Assembly (NCBI GenBank): GCA_023954155.1
Contig: JAMLIO010000006.1
Location: 1-64,000 of the forward strand
DNA: 64,000 nucleotides
Direction: 5' to 3'
Source of the DNA: Pseudobdellovibrionaceae bacterium
Lineage (GTDB): Bacteria; Bdellovibrionota; Bdellovibrionia; Bdellovibrionales; UBA1609
Of the stretch, positions 61,297 through 64,000 are shown in pieces; position 1 is the stretch's first letter; each line of letters begins with the position of its first letter. A model generated the notes under the pieces. It was not told where the DNA came from and ran no database searches. It was given only the letters and a program-made list of their open reading frames with translations. The translations under genes and the position numbers were made by a program.

Positions 61297-62055
61297 TTAA
61301 AAGGCTCCACCCATATACCTTAGAACGGAGACAATCGACACGCAAGCAGTTTCGACCCTTAAGACCTGATCTCCTAGGGATAAAGAGGGAATCCCATAGC
61401 TTTTAAAGCGGGCCACCTCTTGTTCAGAAAAGCCCCCTTCAGAACCTACAAAAACCCAAATGTTTTCAATAGACTTATCCAAAGGTTGAGACTGAAAAAA
61501 GGCACTGAGTAACGGTGCACTCCCCTCATAAAAGGCCAGGGCCAAAGAGTTCTTGTCCAAAAGTTTTGACTTCTGTTGCTCTAAGAACCGCTCTAGAGGC
61601 TGTATAGGCTGAATTTTAAGGGGCTCATATCTGCCCGTTTGCTGCATGGCTGATCTCACGATCTTCTCCCAACGCTCTTCTTTGCCCTTAAGCTTATCTC
61701 CTGTTCTAAAAAAACTATAATCCGAAAGCATGGGCCATATCTGAGCCACGCCTAACTCCACAGCCTTTTCCAAAACAGCGTCAAACACCTTGGGCTTTGG
61801 GTAATTTAAAACAAGGTGAACGTAAGGCGGTTTCAGTGTGGGTAAGTCTCTGGCTTCAAGCACCTCTACAGTCATTTGCACTTTATCTACTTGTTTCACT
61901 TTCACCAAAAAGGCCTGATCTTGATCTTCGTTAAGAAGTTCAAAAAAACTGCCCATTCCCAAACGACAGACGATATGAATATGATGGAAGCTCTCACCAC
62001 TTAGAGTGATGTCTTTACCCAGCTGCAATGTTTGGTCTGTCAAATAACGTCTCAT
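61297..62055 (-). CDS. rsmE: 16S rRNA m3U1498 methyltransferase RsmE
   Basis: SPOUT methyltransferase for U1498 of 16S rRNA. It has an N-terminal PUA-like domain (MRRYLTDQTLQLGKDITLSG), then VEKAVELGVAQIWP-type substrate loops, and the knot motif VGSEGGFSEQEVARFKSYG near 213-231 with a late LGDQVLRVETAC. The start is the ATG at 62055, whose ATGA overlaps the prmA stop by four bases; an upstream in-frame start would add nine residues. The length is about 252. Confidence 0.93.
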   Translation of the reverse strand: MRRYLTDQTLQLGKDITLSGESFHHIHIVCRLGMGSFFELLNEDQDQAFLVKVKQVDKVQMTVEVLEARDLPTLKPPYVHLVLNYPKPKVFDAVLEKAVELGVAQIWPMLSDYSFFRTGDKLKGKEERWEKIVRSAMQQTGRYEPLKIQPIQPLERFLEQQKSKLLDKNSLALAFYEGSAPLLSAFFQSQPLDKSIENIWVFVGSEGGFSEQEVARFKSYGIPSLSLGDQVLRVETACVSIVSVLRYMGGAF

Positions 62056-62939
62056 GATTTTTTTAATACGTAGGCCCACCACTCCTGCGAGCGCAAACTC
62101 TTCACCACTGTCAAAGATCCACCTTCGATAAACTCTTTTACAAATCGAGGATTTCTTTCATCCAAAATTCCTGAAACAATCAACGTATCACTGAATGAAG
62201 GAAGGATGGCATCACGAAGTTTTAATAGGACTCCATCAATAATATTGGCCACAACAATAGGATAAGGTTCTGTCACTTTAAAAATATAATTTTCATCATC
62301 CACGACAAAGCGTTCTGCCAACTGGTTGAGTTCTAGGTTTTCTACACACTTCTCTCTGGCCATAGGATCAATTTCTGTGGCCACGCCTCTCTGCACCCCA
62401 AGGCGGGCCATAAGTATGCTTAAAATCCCCGTGCCCGCACCCAAGTCTAAGGAGTGAGTAAAAGTTTTTCCATTTATAGCCATCTCATCATAGATCAATT
62501 GCGCAACCAGCTGAGTCGTGGGATGGGTTCCCGTTCCAAATGCCAAACCTGGGTTGATACGAATCGTATGAGTGTCTGCCACAGGTGATTCTAACCATGA
62601 AGGCACCACCCAATAGCCCTCCACAATTGCAAAGGCTTTATAATGTTTTTTCCACTCTTCTAACCAGTCCTTTTGTTCCTCTTCCTTCAGATCAATCTGT
62701 TTACAGTGATCTTTTAAAGAAGAAAGGTCTTCTGTGCTGATCGCTTTTGAAAAGTAGGCCACGAGATTGACCTCTTCTTCATCAATGATTTCAGGATTAA
62801 AATCTTCGGCAATTTGAATGAACTTTAAATTTTGAGTGATACCCTCAGCACCCAATTCAAAAAGAACTGAGCTGATGTACTCTTCATCTGTGGCTTTTAC
62901 TCCGTTTAGGAGAACTTCAAAGTAAGTCTGCATCCTCAC
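62052..62939 (-). CDS. prmA: ribosomal protein L11 methyltransferase PrmA
   Basis: Trimethylates lysines of ribosomal protein L11. The SAM loop LDLGAGTGILSILMARLG is near 165-182, the catalytic motif NIIDGVLLKL near 234, and the N-terminal FEVLLNGVKATDEEYI matches the small substrate-recognition domain. The start is GTG at 62939, with AAGGA upstream inside the fliW end; an ATG two codons later lacks a suitable ribosome site. The 3' end overlaps rsmE by four bases. Confidence 0.92.
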   Translation of the reverse strand: MRMQTYFEVLLNGVKATDEEYISSVLFELGAEGITQNLKFIQIAEDFNPEIIDEEEVNLVAYFSKAISTEDLSSLKDHCKQIDLKEEEQKDWLEEWKKHYKAFAIVEGYWVVPSWLESPVADTHTIRINPGLAFGTGTHPTTQLVAQLIYDEMAINGKTFTHSLDLGAGTGILSILMARLGVQRGVATEIDPMAREKCVENLELNQLAERFVVDDENYIFKVTEPYPIVVANIIDGVLLKLRDAILPSFSDTLIVSGILDERNPRFVKEFIEGGSLTVVKSLRSQEWWAYVLKKS

Positions 62940-63378
62940 GCACTTTGTTCCTTAGCAAATCAAAAACTGGATACTGCACTTGCAGATTTTGATTGGCAAG
63001 AACAAACTGGTAGCCCATGTGTTCCCTTTTATTTATTACAATGGGAGCCTTTAAATTTGCTGTCATGCCCGTGGCTTCTGAAGCCACTCGAACCATACAG
63101 TAAAAATTGGCCTCTTGCGCGTTTGTAATGTTGAGCTTCTCACACTCATATTGTGTCAACTGCATTTGAGACATGTCTGCCACAAACCCCGCTTCAATCA
63201 CAGGAAAGGCAATGTCTTTTTGATCGCAGCTTTGCAGCCACATAAAAACGTCATCTTGTGGATCAGTGATAAATACAAATTTTTTAAAATCAGAAAAACC
63301 CAAAAGACCTTCTGGAAAAGTCACAACATCGTCTTCTGATATTTTTAATGTACCCACTAGGCTTTGAATCTCAATCAT
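62917..63378 (-). CDS. fliW: flagellar assembly factor FliW
   Basis: Binds flagellin and CsrA, so that free flagellin titrates FliW and frees CsrA to repress translation. The start MIEIQSLVGTLKI, then FPEGLLGFSDFKKFVFI (about 20-36) and SCDQKDIAFPVIEA (about 50-63) are typical. Later, a MGYQFVLANQNLQVQYPVF tail is present. The ATG at 63378 has GAGGGGG upstream. It sits 168 bases after csrA, the classic csrA-fliW pair, and overlaps prmA by 23 bases. Confidence 0.93.
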   Translation of the reverse strand: MIEIQSLVGTLKISEDDVVTFPEGLLGFSDFKKFVFITDPQDDVFMWLQSCDQKDIAFPVIEAGFVADMSQMQLTQYECEKLNITNAQEANFYCMVRVASEATGMTANLKAPIVINKREHMGYQFVLANQNLQVQYPVFDLLRNKVREDADLL

Positions 63379-63546
63379 GCACTCATCCCCCTCTTTGTGA
63401 GTTAGCACTCCCGTAGCAATCGCCTCAATAATATGTGGTTATGAGAGCACAGGTCTTTTCAAACAACAAGTTTTTGATCGCATCCCGACGGTCTTGCGAC
63501 ATGCTCAAATGCAAAATATGGGGGTCTCAGGGTAAAATCAGGACCT

Positions 63547-63777
63547 TTAGGTGTTTTTAATTTGACGCGAGGCGCTTCTAAGAGCTTCGATGTCTGTTTT
63601 GGCAGCACTTTCGTTTTCGTCTTGAATGGATTGGTAGATCTCTTCTCTGTGGATTTTAGTTTCGCGGGGAGCTTCGATGCCTAAACGCACCTGTTTGCCT
63701 TTAAGCTGAACCACACGAATTTTGATGTGGTCATCAATGGCTATAGATTCTCCAACTTTCCTTGTCAGAACTAACAT
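63547..63777 (-). CDS. csrA: carbon storage regulator CsrA
   Basis: Homodimeric RNA-binding regulator that binds GGA in leader hairpins. The start [20 protein letters not shown] and the strand [19 protein letters not shown] are canonical, giving the RNA-binding Arg and Leu positions. The length of 76 is slightly longer than the usual 61. GGAGGAG lies directly before the ATG, and GGA elements near the leader (63779-63814) could allow autoregulation. FliW downstream is its antagonist. Confidence 0.97.
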   Translation of the reverse strand: MLVLTRKVGESIAIDDHIKIRVVQLKGKQVRLGIEAPRETKIHREEIYQSIQDENESAAKTDIEALRSASRQIKNT

Positions 63778-63835
63778 GACTCCTCCAGAACTAAGGAAAT
63801 GAATTATTCCTAGGCGTTTAAGAAGTCAACAACAG

Positions 63836-64000
63836 TCATGGCTCCTCTGTAGTTTTCGAATTTTTTTCAATCACCAGATGTGGTGAGGATGGTCTCTCTT
63901 CTGACTCAGACTCTTCTTGTATCTCATCAAAATTTTCTTTGGATAGCCACGAGTCGGCAATCTCTTGAGCGGAAACTTTGTACTCACCAGCATCAATCAT
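63836..64000 (-). CDS. C-terminal end of a protein with an FlgM-like motif (cut by window edge)
   Basis: The frame is open through the window edge. The last 55 residues include MIDAGEYKVSAQEIADSWL, which resembles the FlgM (anti-sigma-28) C-terminal pattern IxxGxYxxxxxxIAxxLL, then an acidic Ser/Glu-rich tail. Placement 58 bases before csrA in a flagellar-linked run (csrA-fliW) supports the idea. The gene is too partial to be sure, and other small regulators are possible. Confidence 0.45.
   Translation of the reverse strand: MIDAGEYKVSAQEIADSWLSKENFDEIQEESESEERPSSPHLVIEKNSKTTEEP

Noticed and set aside
1-64000. tRNA or rRNA genes
   Set aside because: No cloverleaf with the GGTTCRA-type arm or rRNA signature sequence was recognised in any intergenic stretch.

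Overview
The window is a chromosomal segment of a low-GC (about 40-44 percent by eye) Gram-negative bacterium, most likely a member of the Bdellovibrionales. The reasons are the gene families, the LFQNC-type lipobox, the DAP-type MurE, the Tol-Pal genes, and many secreted proteins without recognisable relatives. The base composition fits a Bdellovibrio exovorus-like lineage better than a GC-richer one. That placement is inference.

Positions 1-24223 are a nearly complete division and cell wall (dcw) cluster on the minus strand, transcribed from right to left: mraZ, rsmH, ftsL, ftsI, [lemA, M48 protease, secreted protein], murE, murF, mraY, murD, [a plus-strand secreted protein], ftsW, murG, murC, murB, ddl, ftsQ, ftsA, ftsZ and an LpxH-like hydrolase cut by the window edge. 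Many neighbours overlap by 1-14 bases, so translation is coupled. Three 10-bp-spaced GTGG repeats upstream of mraZ look like its own operator.

Positions 24433-32595 hold nucleotide salvage genes (tdk, hpt), dacB, a peptide-binding lipoprotein, an lspA gene fused to a HAMP-like membrane module, dsbD and an rRNA pseudouridine synthase. Positions 33304-35163 carry a type II restriction-modification pair that resembles HpaII (CCGG). I found no CCGG site anywhere in the 64 kb, although GGCC is common.

Positions 35310-42813 are accessory: a two-helix HAMP-like protein, three tandem paralogous secreted proteins, and a secreted protein of about 1200 residues ending in a MepA-like (LAS) murein endopeptidase domain. 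The signal peptide of the last one is separated from the body by a one-base shift in a T7 tract.

Positions 43073-49858 hold smpB, rsmA, tsaD, a Pal/CpoB-like cluster and a large metalloprotease-like, propeller and outer-membrane protein. Positions 49859-50939 hold a decayed gene between two inverted copies of an unusual long hairpin element. A third copy lies at 56800-56970 and a probable relative at 20338-20575. Each has locus-specific perfect stems around a conserved asymmetric core.

Positions 50940-56621 hold a membrane-anchored protein, an aminotransferase, coaD, rsmD, a response regulator, a histidine kinase and a small coiled-coil protein. Positions 57177-59722 hold three envelope proteins on the plus strand behind a good sigma-54 promoter match. 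Positions 59757-64000 hold a heptose adenylyltransferase-like gene, an RDD membrane protein, rsmE, prmA, fliW, csrA and the tail of a possible flgM. No tRNA, rRNA, CRISPR array or intact insertion sequence was recognised.
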